From CAZIVP01 sp964542915 (GTDB lineage Bacteria > Calditrichota > Calditrichia > Calditrichales > Calditrichaceae), in assembly GCA_964542915.1 (NCBI GenBank), contig CAZIVP010000005.1:186001-250000 (forward strand): a DNA stretch of 64,000 nt, given 5' to 3'. The position numbers were made by a program, and so were the translations under genes. Under the pieces are notes generated by a model that ran no database searches, had not been told where the DNA came from, and worked only from the letters and a program-made list of their open reading frames with translations. Position 1 is the first letter of the stretch, and every line of letters begins with the position of its first letter. Shown one piece after another: positions 47,101-55,103 of this stretch.

Positions 47101-47653
47101 CGTCGATCAATTCGTTTATGTGTTGATAAGCCGGATTATTATTATCCAGCCATAGCAAAAGCATCTCAGCAAGTACAACATGCCGGTTCGACAAATCGCC
47201 TGTTACGTCCTGTAAATAAGCTTCTGTTGTCTGTTGGCCTTTATAAACAGCAGGTGCGGGAAACAGTTCGACAAATTGATGAAGTAATTGTTCAAATGCA
47301 TCCCGGCCAAGAGACTTGATAAGGAACGATTCCATACGATTGAATATGTCCGGATTGATTTCCTTGCGATAGACCTCGATGATGTAATGCATCACTTCAT
47401 CGAGTAACCCCATGGCGTTGAGATCGCTGGCGGATATAAAAGCGCCGGGTGATGGCGCAGATGAATTTAAAATTTCGGCAAATCTACGAGCGGCGTTAAA
47501 ATTGGCAAAAACAATCTGCCCGCGGATGGAAAAGAGCGATTCGTCAAACTGATATTTCCGGCGTGCTTTTCTTGATATTTGAAATTGAAATTCCGGCTCG
47601 TTTTTATTCGAAAGTGCATTTATCATATGTATATTAAAGATTTTAATGAACAT
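44129..47653 (-). CDS. Very long cytoplasmic GH13 family protein
   Basis: A 1174-residue protein, far longer than usual amylases, with no signal peptide. A helical N-terminal region of about 350 residues precedes a GH13 barrel. Barrel signs: GFTALWLIGLWQRS, SDMVPNHMAID, IIRFDAAMTLAKK (nucleophile Asp), LLLAEAFWMMEG (acid/base Glu), and NNPDEDTA, where NPD replaces the usual NHD but the third Asp is kept. After the barrel are about 400 helical residues of unknown role. Start 47653 is chosen because GTAAGGT is just upstream; longer reading frames lack support. It is convergent with the TPR gene and divergent from the EamA gene. The substrate is unknown, possibly glycogen. Confidence 0.78.
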   Translation of the reverse strand: MFIKIFNIHMINALSNKNEPEFQFQISRKARRKYQFDESLFSIRGQIVFANFNAARRFAEILNSSAPSPGAFISASDLNAMGLLDEVMHYIIEVYRKEINPDIFNRMESFLIKSLGRDAFEQLLHQFVELFPAPAVYKGQQTTEAYLQDVTGDLSNRHVVLAEMLLLWLDNNNPAYQHINELIDDRDLKKESKYASAIDHIDSFLSDEPPIGEERLSLFEFLSLPGKKFPNSLNAQLEYIKTNWSSYLGQWISRILIGLDFIREEQKMRFDPAVFGPAPTRVTEFFPEEEIEPERFSPDLHWMPKVVLLAKSTYVWLHQLSNKYARPIKHLDQIPDEELDLLSKRGFTALWLIGLWQRSHASKKIKRMSGNPEAIASAYSLYDYIIADDLGGEEAYYHLKERAWRRGIRLASDMVPNHMAIDSRWLIQHPDWFLQLDESPFPGYTFTGEDLCDDERISVYIEDGYWNRSDAAVVFKRVDRHTGAEKYIYHGNDGTSMPWNDTAQLNFLIPEVREAVIQTILHVARKFPIIRFDAAMTLAKKHYQRLWFPQPGQGGDIPSRAEHGMTKSEFDRVFPKEFWMEVVERIQNEVPDTLLLAEAFWMMEGYFVRSLGMHRVYNSAFMNMLKNEENAKYRQSIKNVLEFNPQILKRYVNFMNNPDEDTAVAQFGKDDKYFGVCVLMSTMPGLPMFGHGQIEGFTEKYGMEYSRSYWDEEEDSWLISRHEREIFPLLRRRYLFSDVENFLLYDFFTADGTVNENVFAFSNRTGDEKSLVIYNNKFDHAAGWIKRSTAYLHDNQLKQSDLADGLGIPWQNAPFVTFRDSITGLEYIRSTREIHESGLYIELGAFKYHVFLDFRLQTDSSARPYGRLYNELNGRGVSSLETALGEMMYRPILEALEPLLSDTNINEFYTTAARGKAVEPILENYRKQINALLQAVHTFENIQTPLEETDTTALTNLEHLYRIFSWLASIDSTKSKGVNRTLYETFKEFFHVSTAAKFYILPTLRTLGRIYAHFTALTGPSEFLYARLIDRALHKRFKTLEPSSFQAQLQLQLIDILLYYPDGLAIEDASELSTYIEDLINYENVQRFLVINRYEDVVYFNKERFEILLFYLFVLRTVYLLEIGRIKRIPTANAFKQMQRQVRTMLEKARQSRFRLYDFLNLMKEDQPKSGRSS

Positions 47654-47870
47654 AGACCTTACCCTGAACTTTCCGTTTACACGCAGTAACTGCAGAAAAA
47701 ACTTAAGCCTGAACCTGAGGGTATGCAAATGAAAGTGAGCGGTGTGACTATGCAATGCTGAACCGTCTGAGCCATATTTCTGATTAATATTATGATAAAT
47801 TTTGAATTTAAAATGAAAATAATGAAATTGACCGCAACTACATTCAGTCTGGTATGAAACGGCTAATGAA

Positions 47871-48788
47871 ATGATAAAGCAACTCGCCCCATTGTTTGTC
47901 ATCATTGCGGCCGCCCTTTGGGGCGTCGATGGCATCGTTTTGAGACCAACGCTCTACACGCTTCCCGTTTCTCTGGTCGTATTTATTGAAAGCGTTATCG
48001 TCGCTCTTATTCTGAGCCCCTTTTTTACACGCTATGCTTTTAAGATCCGCTCCATTTCCGCCCGCGATTGGTTGGTCTTTATCGGGATCGCCTTGCTTGG
48101 CGGCGCGGTTGGTACGATGAGCATAACGCGGGGTCTGTTTTATGTTGACTATGTGAACCTTTCCATTGTGGTGCTTATTCAAAAATTACAACCGTTATTT
48201 GCGATTGCCCTGGCGGCGCTTGTCCTTAAAGAACGATTGTCAAAAGCGTTTTTTGTATGGGCGGTGATCTCAGTAATCGGGGCATATTTAATGACCTTTG
48301 GAATGGACGCCCCCAACTTAACGGCCACGGATAAAACAACCCTGGCAGCCATGTTTGCACTGATCGCAACAATCAGCTTTGCCGCATCCACCGTTCTCAG
48401 TAAGCTGGGACTGCGCAATGTGGATTATCGGGTGGCGACGTATCTTCGTTTTTTGCTTACTTCCATAATCATGGCTTTAATTGTATTGAGCTCCGGCAAA
48501 ATTTGGCATGTCACTCAGGTTTCGGATCGGCAAATTGTGGTTTTCCTGATCATTGCCTTTAGCACAGGCGGACCGGCGATTTTTTTGTATTACTACGGAT
48601 TAAAACGGATTAGCGCATCGGTCGCCACCATTTGTGAATTAGCCTTTCCCCTAACAGCCGTCGTCCTTGAATATCTGCTCAGAAAAAATTTGCTGGGACC
48701 AATCCAGTGGTTGGGCGTTGTGCTGTTGTTGGTCGGTATCATGCGCGTCACACGGTTGAAGACGCCGGCCGTTAAATCTCCTTCATGA
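47871..48788 (+). CDS. EamA/DMT-family transporter
   Basis: A 305-residue protein with ten hydrophobic helices, the pattern of two EamA repeats: LFVIIAAALWGVDGIVLRPT and, in the second half, AALFALIATISFAASTVLSKL-like sequence. VLKERLSKAFFVWAVISV is the typical repeat end. Substrate is not predictable; relatives export amino acids or other metabolites. It diverges from the long GH13 gene across a 217-base gap with no clear signals. Confidence 0.88.
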   Translation: MIKQLAPLFVIIAAALWGVDGIVLRPTLYTLPVSLVVFIESVIVALILSPFFTRYAFKIRSISARDWLVFIGIALLGGAVGTMSITRGLFYVDYVNLSIVVLIQKLQPLFAIALAALVLKERLSKAFFVWAVISVIGAYLMTFGMDAPNLTATDKTTLAAMFALIATISFAASTVLSKLGLRNVDYRVATYLRFLLTSIIMALIVLSSGKIWHVTQVSDRQIVVFLIIAFSTGGPAIFLYYYGLKRISASVATICELAFPLTAVVLEYLLRKNLLGPIQWLGVVLLLVGIMRVTRLKTPAVKSPS

Positions 48789-49026
48789 AAACCTTACCAT
48801 TCGCTGATGGTAGATTCCAAGTCCCGTGATCGTATTGCTTCATTCTTAAGAATAGGCTGCATACCCACCGGCCGTCTTTAACGCATCGAGCAGACCAAAA
48901 CGTTGAATATTGACGCTGATGTGCAAGCTCTGAAATTTGACTACCAGAGGGAATATAAATCAATAAATATGACTTAAAACAATATATTAAAATGAGATAT
49001 ACGTTTCTATATATAGTAACAAATAA

Positions 49027-49055
49027 TTGCGTGTTACAAATACACACGTTATATT
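49027..49055 (+). promoter_or_regulatory. Candidate trp operon promoter
   Basis: TTGCGT (49027-49032), a 17-base spacer and TATATT (49050-49055) fit a sigma-70-like promoter (4/6 and 5/6). It lies 30 bases upstream of the leader-peptide start. Within the spacer the arms CGTGT (49030-49034) and ACACG (49044-49048) are an inverted repeat that could be an operator. The 296 bases from the EamA gene to the leader peptide otherwise show only a 6-base hairpin (TACCAT/ATGGTA, 48795-48812). Confidence 0.5.
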
Positions 49056-49084
49056 AAGCCTTAAAATATAAAACGGACTTAACC

Positions 49085-49165
49085 ATGCTGACCGTTAATT
49101 CAAAACATTCACGATTTTGGCGCCATTATAAAGGAAGTGGGTATTGGTATGGCTTTCGGATTTAA
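49085..49165 (+). CDS. trpL: trp operon leader peptide
   Basis: A 26-residue ORF, MLTVNSKHSRFWRHYKGSGY then WYGFRI, with Trp codons at residues 12 and 21. Tryptophan is the rarest residue, so two in 26 codons, directly before a terminator in front of trpE, is the mark of an attenuator leader. Ribosome stalling at the Trp codons would favour antitermination. The ribosome binding site is weak. The alternative hairpin was not resolved by eye. Confidence 0.82.
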   Translation: MLTVNSKHSRFWRHYKGSGYWYGFRI

Positions 49166-49190
49166 TAATGGTATATACGCCAGGCATACG

Positions 49191-49220
49191 AGCCCGCCCT
49201 GTGAAGAGCGGGCTTTTTTA
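49191..49220 (+). terminator. trp attenuator terminator
   Basis: AGCCCGC (49191-49197), loop, GCGGGCT (49208-49214) followed by TTTTTT. It lies 25 bases after the leader-peptide stop and 14 bases before the trpE start codon region, the standard attenuator position. Confidence 0.9.
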
Positions 49221-49233
49221 TAAGGGGCATATT

Positions 49234-50712
49234 ATGGATTATAAAACGTTTTGTGCGCTGGCAAAAAGCGGCTCTATTGTACCCGTATATAAACGACTCA
49301 GCGCCGATTTCATTACACCGGTAATGGCTTATCTCAAGCTACGCGATAATAAAACGTTTTCATTTCTGTTGGAAAGTGTGATACGGGGGGAACAGGTCGG
49401 ACGTTATTCATTCATCGGCCGAAACCCGTATCGCATCCTCAAAGCGAATGACGGTCGAACCACTATTACAGATAAGCACCGTAAACACACCATCGAACGT
49501 TCGTTCTTTGATGTTTTGAAAGAGCAGTTAAATGGGTATCAAACTCAAACGATCGAGCAATTGCCGCGGCTAACATCAGGCGCCGTTGGTTTTATCGGAT
49601 ATGAAATGATCGGTCAGGTCGAATCATTACCGCTGCCCAAAAAGGATACGGTGGGATGCGACGACGCCGTCATGGCGTTTTACGATACGCTGGTGGCGTT
49701 TGATCATCTCAAAAATGAGGTGATTTTGATCGCTAATGCTTTTATCGATGAAAGCAGCGATCCGGCGCAAATCTTTAAGGACGCCCAAAACCGTATAGAT
49801 CTGATGTTAAACAAGCTTAATCAGCCGCTACCCGATGGTTTTCCCTTTGATGCGCAACTTTCCAGGGAAGAAAGCAACTTTGATCGATCCGGTTTTACGG
49901 ATGCCGTAGAAAAGGCCAGGGAATACATCTTTGCGGGCGATATTTTTCAGGTTGTACTGTCGCAAAAATTCCGGTTGCCTTATCAAGGCGACCCCTTTCG
50001 CGTTTACTGAGGTCTGCGAAGCGTTAATCCTTCGCCCTATATGTTTTACCTGGATTTTCTGGATTATCAGATTGTGGGTTCGTCTCCGGAGTCGGTCATC
50101 AGCGCCGACGGCAAAAAGCTGGAGGTCATACCGATCGCAGGCACCCGACCCCGCGGTAGCAATGAGGAAGAAGATCAATCCATAAGCCGAAGTTTGTTAA
50201 ACGATCCCAAAGAGAATGCCGAGCACGTAATGCTGGTCGATCTGGCCCGAAACGATGTGGGCCGGGTGGCGGAATATGGCACCGTAAATGTTGAGGATTT
50301 TCGCACCATCGAAAAATATTCGCACGTCATCCATATCATTTCGAGGGTACACGCTAATTTACGCGGCGATAAAGATGCGGTGGATGCATTCCTTTCGGCG
50401 TTTCCGGCGGGCACGGTATCGGGAGCGCCCAAAATACGCGCCATGGAAATCATTAATGAGTTGGAGCCGGATAAGCGCGGATACTATGCCGGCGCCATCG
50501 GTTATTTTGATTTTAACGGCAATATGGATATGGCCATTGCTATACGCACGCTGCTTGCCCGTCAATCCACATTATACTTCCAGGCCGGCGCGGGTATCGT
50601 TGCCGACAGCCAACCCGACCTGGAATACCGGGAAACCATCAGTAAAAGCGAAGCGTTGCGCAAATCCATTGAAATGGCCAAAGGGGGCATACATGATTTT
50701 GTTCATCGATAA
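49234..50712 (+). pseudogene. trpE: Anthranilate synthase component I, interrupted by an in-frame TGA
   Basis: A full-length trpE frame (492 residues if read through) that makes anthranilate from chorismate and glutamine-derived ammonia. The N-terminal part ends at DPFRVY, then TGA at 50008-50010 and the same frame continues as GLRSVNPSPYMFYLD. In family members this point reads YRALR..NPSPYMFY, so TGA probably stands for CGA (Arg). The rest is intact: VGSSPESVI, IPIAGTRPRG, SAFPAGTVSGAPKIRAMEII. No frameshift is present. The cause may be a sequencing or assembly error, a strain-level mutation or a recent null. ATG 49234 follows TAAGGGG. Confidence 0.85.
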
Positions 50713-51295
50713 TTACGATTCATTTACATATAATCTGGTTAATCTGTTCGGACAGTATGAGCAGCAATTGGAAGTCGTACGAAATGATGCCATCCATGTA
50801 ACGGATGTGGAGGCCATCAATCCCGACGGCGTTGTGATATCTCCGGGACCGGGCACGCCTGATGACGCAGGAATCAGCATGGATATCATCCGGCGTTATC
50901 ACTCAAGTATTCCGATCTTAGGCGTGTGTTTGGGGCATCAGTGTATTGGTCAGGTCTTTGGCGCACGAATTATCCGGGCTTCGGAGCCGGTCCACGGGAA
51001 AACCGCTCAAATAAATCACAGTCAAACGGATATTTATGAAGGCTTGCCGTCGCCGTTTGAGGCTACCCGCTACCACTCCCTGATTATAGATCCGGATTCC
51101 ATACCGAATGAACTCCACATATCGGCGCGCTCCGACGACGGCACCATTATGAGCGTACGGCACCGCGAGTCGGCGCTGACGGGCGTTCAATATCATCCGG
51201 AATCCATCCTAACAACCGAGGGTTCAAGGCTGATTGCAAATTGGCTTCATCAAACCCGGATATGGCAGGATAATCGTAGCGCCCGGGCAGGCTGA
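50693..51295 (+). CDS. trpG: Anthranilate synthase component II (glutamine amidotransferase)
   Basis: A 200-residue class I glutamine amidotransferase that supplies ammonia to TrpE. The N-terminus MILFIDNYDSFTYNLVNLF, SPGPGTPDDAG, the nucleophile LGVCLGHQCIGQ, and GVQYHPESILTTEG with His and Glu complete the triad. The start at 50693 has AAAGGGGG upstream and lies inside the end of trpE by 20 bases. It could also serve PabB, as in dual-use TrpG/PabA enzymes. Confidence 0.96.
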   Translation: MILFIDNYDSFTYNLVNLFGQYEQQLEVVRNDAIHVTDVEAINPDGVVISPGPGTPDDAGISMDIIRRYHSSIPILGVCLGHQCIGQVFGARIIRASEPVHGKTAQINHSQTDIYEGLPSPFEATRYHSLIIDPDSIPNELHISARSDDGTIMSVRHRESALTGVQYHPESILTTEGSRLIANWLHQTRIWQDNRSARAG

Positions 51296-51353
51296 ATCTC
51301 TTAAAAATATTGTCAATCGCTGTTTAAACATGGGATTTAAAACAGGGGGAGAT

Positions 51354-52376
51354 ATGATCCAAACGTATTTAGATAAAATCGCCGAAGGGAAAGACCTAAG
51401 GCGTGAAGAAGCCTCCGGCGCGCTGGAGAAAATTGTAAACGATGAATTGAGCGCAACCGAGGTCGGGGCGTTGCTGATGGGTTTACGCATCAAAGGCGAA
51501 AGCATCGAAGAGATCTCGGGATTCATTGATACGATGGAAAAATACATGGTAAAAGTAAAATTATCGGATCAGAATGCCATTGATGTTTGCGGAACGGGCG
51601 GAGACGGCAGACACTCCTTTAATGTGTCGACAACGACCGCATTTGTTGTTGCGGCCGGCGGTGTCACGGTTGCTAAACACGGAAACCGTTCCGTGTCCAG
51701 TAAAACGGGGTCCGCCGACTTGCTGGAGGCCCTTGGTATCCGGATTGACTTGAAGCCGGAACAGGCCAGGCAATGTGCGGATGAGATCGGATTGTGTTTT
51801 TTCTTTGCGCCAAACTATCATCCCGCCATGAAAAATGTAGTGCCACATCGTAAAAATCTTGGCGTGCGTACGGTGTTCAATATGTTGGGGCCGTTGTTAA
51901 ACCCAGCGCAGGTTAAACGGCAGTTGGTCGGCGTTTATGATCTCCCCACCGCTGAAAAACTTGCCAGGGTCCTCGAAGACCGACGTTCGCTGAGGGCATG
52001 CACCGTACACAGCGCCGACGGATTTGATGAATTGTCCCCCTTCGACACCAACCATATTTTTGAAGTAGAACACGGCAATGGTGGATTGAAGTCATACCAA
52101 TTCGATGGGCGCAATAACGGCGCCAGTCCAGAACCGCTGGTTTACGGGGCAGACAGGGAGACCAATGCTGAAATTACATTAAATGTGTTGAGAGGCCGGG
52201 ACGGCTCCGCACGTATAATGACGGTGTTAAACAGCGCCCTGGCCTTCTATGTGGCCGATAGAACGAATAGTATTAAAGAGGGCGTCGCACTGGCGGAACA
52301 AACCATTGATGAAGGCGGAGCAATGCAAACGCTGACCCGTTTTCGCGAAATAACAAACGATCTGGCCGCCCATTAA
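51354..52376 (+). CDS. trpD: Anthranilate phosphoribosyltransferase
   Basis: A 340-residue enzyme adding phosphoribosyl to anthranilate. Motifs: DVCGTGGDGRHSFNVSTTTA (glycine-rich PRPP site), VTVAKHGNRSVSSKTGSADL, and LGVRTVFNMLGPLLNPA. Start 51354 is supported by AGGGGGA upstream. It begins 58 bases after trpG; the frame before the ATG is open but lacks support. Confidence 0.97.
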   Translation: MIQTYLDKIAEGKDLRREEASGALEKIVNDELSATEVGALLMGLRIKGESIEEISGFIDTMEKYMVKVKLSDQNAIDVCGTGGDGRHSFNVSTTTAFVVAAGGVTVAKHGNRSVSSKTGSADLLEALGIRIDLKPEQARQCADEIGLCFFFAPNYHPAMKNVVPHRKNLGVRTVFNMLGPLLNPAQVKRQLVGVYDLPTAEKLARVLEDRRSLRACTVHSADGFDELSPFDTNHIFEVEHGNGGLKSYQFDGRNNGASPEPLVYGADRETNAEITLNVLRGRDGSARIMTVLNSALAFYVADRTNSIKEGVALAEQTIDEGGAMQTLTRFREITNDLAAH

Positions 52377-52398
52377 CAACCACAAGGTAATGTGTGTG

Positions 52399-53205
52399 AT
52401 GTCGATACTCGGTACAATCATTGATGATAAAAAGGTTGAAGTGGCAGGCAACAAAGCGAAATTACCGTTCCCGGAATTAAAGGAAGCATTGAAGCAAATG
52501 GCTTTACCGAATAACCGTTTTCGTAAACTGCTCGACGTCGATCTACGATTTCATTTTATTGCGGAAGTCAAAAAAGCCTCGCCTTCCAAAGGCGTTATCA
52601 GAGCCGATTTTGACCCCGTTGCCATCGCAGCTGAATACGAAGAGGCCGGCGCAAGCGCCGTCTCGGTGCTCACTGATCACAAATATTTCGCCGGGCATAT
52701 CGATCATCTGAAACAGATTCGTCAAACCACTTCCCTGCCCTTGTTGCGCAAGGATTTCATCATCGATGTCTATCAAATTTATGAATCCAAGCAGGCCGGC
52801 GCCGACATGATTCTTTTAATCGCCCGCTGCCTGAGCGCCAAACAGCTTTATGAATTTTGTGCTCACGCTGACAGGCTTCAATTGGATGTGTTAGTCGAAA
52901 TCGCCGAAAGCAATGAAATCGATAAACTGCCGCCGCCGGCGCCCCACATTCTGGTCGGTATAAATAATCGTAACCTAAACACATTTGAAGTGGATTTTAA
53001 CCGTTCCCTACGGCTTAGAGATGCGTTGCCAAAAGATGTTCCGGCGATCGGCGAAAGTGGCATTCAATCTCCAGAAGATTGCCGGCGGCTTTATAACGCC
53101 GGTTTCCGCGGCGTTTTGATCGGAGAAACGCTAATGCGCAGCAAGCAGCCAGGTAAAATGCTGAGAAGTTTCATACAAGGCGTTCAAAATGCGCAGGCGT
53201 CTTAA
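52399..53205 (+). CDS. trpC: Indole-3-glycerol phosphate synthase
   Basis: A 268-residue (beta/alpha)8-barrel that closes the indole ring. Signs: FIAEVKKASPSKGVIR with the catalytic Lys, VLTDHKYFAGHIDHLKQIR, PLLRKDFIIDVYQIYE with the second Lys, and GINNRNLNTFEVD, then GESGIQSPEDCRRL. ATG 52399 gives the family-like MSILGTIIDDKKVEV; an ATG at 52390 is the alternative. The 3' end overlaps trpF by 17 bases. Confidence 0.96.
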   Translation: MSILGTIIDDKKVEVAGNKAKLPFPELKEALKQMALPNNRFRKLLDVDLRFHFIAEVKKASPSKGVIRADFDPVAIAAEYEEAGASAVSVLTDHKYFAGHIDHLKQIRQTTSLPLLRKDFIIDVYQIYESKQAGADMILLIARCLSAKQLYEFCAHADRLQLDVLVEIAESNEIDKLPPPAPHILVGINNRNLNTFEVDFNRSLRLRDALPKDVPAIGESGIQSPEDCRRLYNAGFRGVLIGETLMRSKQPGKMLRSFIQGVQNAQAS

Positions 53206-53833
53206 AATTTGCGGCATTACCAATGCAGCCGATGCCCTGCGCGCAGCTGAACTGGGTGTTGATCTTTTGGGATTTAATTTCTATCCCGAAAGTCCTCGCT
53301 ATGTTACACCCGATAAAGCGGCGCAAATGATCACCCAATTGCCCTTCACCACACAAAGTGTGGGTATATTTGTGAATACAACAGCGGAAGAAATAGCTGA
53401 AATCGTTCGCAAAACGGGGATTCATGCGGCGCAGGTTTATGGTTTACGGAACGGATCGGATTTTGAGTGTATACCCGTACCGGTTATCCGTGCGGTGCGA
53501 ATCGCTCAAACGGCCGAGGCGGCTGACTTCCGGCTCCAATCGGCCAATATGGTCCTGGTGGACGCCTATTCGAAACACGCTTACGGCGGTAGCGGTCATA
53601 TGTTTAACTGGTCGTTGATTCCAACATCATTCCCGCGCTCGCGCCTGATATTGGCAGGGGGCATCACCGTACAAAATTTACAGCAGGCCCTTCAAAGCGT
53701 GGGCCCTGCCTGCATTGACGTGGCCAGCGGAGCGGAAAAAGCGCCCGGCATTAAAGATTTTAACAGCATTAAAACCATGCTAAAAATTTTGAACGATTAT
53801 AATCGAACTTCTTTATCGGAACAGGAAAACTGA
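53189..53833 (+). CDS. trpF: Phosphoribosylanthranilate isomerase
   Basis: A 214-residue isomerase that makes CdRP from PRA. The start LKICGITNAADALRAAELGV with the catalytic Cys, then LGFNFYPESPRYV, AAQVYGLRNG (usually VQLHG), and LAGGITVQNLQQAL are diagnostic. The ATG 53189 overlaps trpC. The stop overlaps the trpB start (TGATG). VDVASGAEKAPGIKDF at the end has the usual D-SSG-like block with Ala for Ser. Confidence 0.95.
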   Translation: MRRRLKICGITNAADALRAAELGVDLLGFNFYPESPRYVTPDKAAQMITQLPFTTQSVGIFVNTTAEEIAEIVRKTGIHAAQVYGLRNGSDFECIPVPVIRAVRIAQTAEAADFRLQSANMVLVDAYSKHAYGGSGHMFNWSLIPTSFPRSRLILAGGITVQNLQQALQSVGPACIDVASGAEKAPGIKDFNSIKTMLKILNDYNRTSLSEQEN

Positions 53834-55041
53834 TGCAGGATATTCGCGAAACGAAGGTTAAAGCCGAAGGCTATTTCGGGAATTTCGGCGGACAATTCGT
53901 TCCTGAAATACTACGTCCGGCGATCGAAGAATTGGCCGGAGTGTATGCGACGTTAAAGGATGATGATGCGTTTCAGAGTGCGTTTCAATATAATCTCAGG
54001 CGTTACGCCGGTCGCCCGACCGCCCTTTATCTGGCGGAGAACTTGACCCACCATTACGGAGGGGCGAAAATTTATTTAAAACGGGAAGACCTGAATCATA
54101 CCGGAGCGCATAAGATCAATAATGCAATAGGCCAGGTGTTATTGGCAAAAAAATTGGGCAAGGAGCGCATCATAGCCGAAAGCGGGGCGGGTCAGCATGG
54201 CGTGGCGACGGCCACGGTAGCTGCCAGAGCCGGATTACAATGTTGCATTTATATGGGCGCTGAAGATATGGAACGGCAATATCCCAATGTGCAGCGCATG
54301 CGGATGCTGGGTGCGGAAGTGCGTGCCGTACACAGCGGGAGCAAAACGTTGAAAGACGCAACCAACGAAGCCATGCGCGATTGGCTGCGCAATGTAAACA
54401 ATACCCATTATATCATTGGTTCGGTTGTCGGCCCCCATCCCTTCCCGCAGATGGTCCGGGATTTTCAGAAGGTAATCGGTGAAGAAGTCCGCCTGCAGAT
54501 TATGGATGATGAAAACCGATTTCCCGATTATTTACTGGCGTGTGTGGGCGGTGGCAGCAATGCAATCGGTCTGTTTTATCCATTTTTGAATGAACCGGAT
54601 ATTCAGATGTTCGGGGTGGAAGCAGGGGGCGAAGGCGTCCATACCGAGCGCCATGCCGCTACGCTCTCCCTTGGCGATATCGGCATATTTCACGGAATGC
54701 GCACGTATTTACTCCAGGATCAAAATGGCAATGTACAGTTGCCGCATTCTATATCGGCCGGTTTGGATTATCCCGGCGTGGGACCGGAACATAGTTTTTT
54801 GAAAGAAAACAAACGAGTTACATACGTCTCCGTTACCGATTCGGAAGCATTGCATGCCGCTCATCGTCTCGGGCAATTGGAGGGTATTGTACCGGCATTG
54901 GAGAGCGCCCATGCCCTGGCCTATCTGGATACATTGATGCCGCAAACAACGACGAATGAAATCGTTGTTATCAATCTCAGCGGTCGCGGCGATAAGGATA
55001 TGGATGCCTATATTCGTTACATGGAACAAAACAACCTCTGA
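53833..55041 (+). CDS. trpB: Tryptophan synthase beta chain
   Basis: A 402-residue PLP enzyme condensing indole and serine. The PLP lysine is in REDLNHTGAHKINNAIGQVL. YFGNFGGQFVPEIL at the N-terminus, GAGQHGVATATVAA, and CVGGGSNAIGLFYPF are conserved. This is the common TrpB1 type that pairs with TrpA. It is coupled to trpF by TGATG. trpA starts 62 bases later. Confidence 0.98.
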   Translation: MQDIRETKVKAEGYFGNFGGQFVPEILRPAIEELAGVYATLKDDDAFQSAFQYNLRRYAGRPTALYLAENLTHHYGGAKIYLKREDLNHTGAHKINNAIGQVLLAKKLGKERIIAESGAGQHGVATATVAARAGLQCCIYMGAEDMERQYPNVQRMRMLGAEVRAVHSGSKTLKDATNEAMRDWLRNVNNTHYIIGSVVGPHPFPQMVRDFQKVIGEEVRLQIMDDENRFPDYLLACVGGGSNAIGLFYPFLNEPDIQMFGVEAGGEGVHTERHAATLSLGDIGIFHGMRTYLLQDQNGNVQLPHSISAGLDYPGVGPEHSFLKENKRVTYVSVTDSEALHAAHRLGQLEGIVPALESAHALAYLDTLMPQTTTNEIVVINLSGRGDKDMDAYIRYMEQNNL

Positions 55042-55103
55042 ACCTGAACAGTAACAATCAGAATCGTAAACATATCGGCGTCTGTAAATCAAGGTTGTAT
55101 GCA

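Noticed and set aside
48795..48812. TACCAT/ATGGTA hairpin after the EamA gene as a terminator
   Set aside because: Only six pairs and no T run follow.
49234..50712. trpE as two separate genes
   Set aside because: Both parts are in the same frame with only a single stop codon between them, and the second ATG lies inside conserved sequence.
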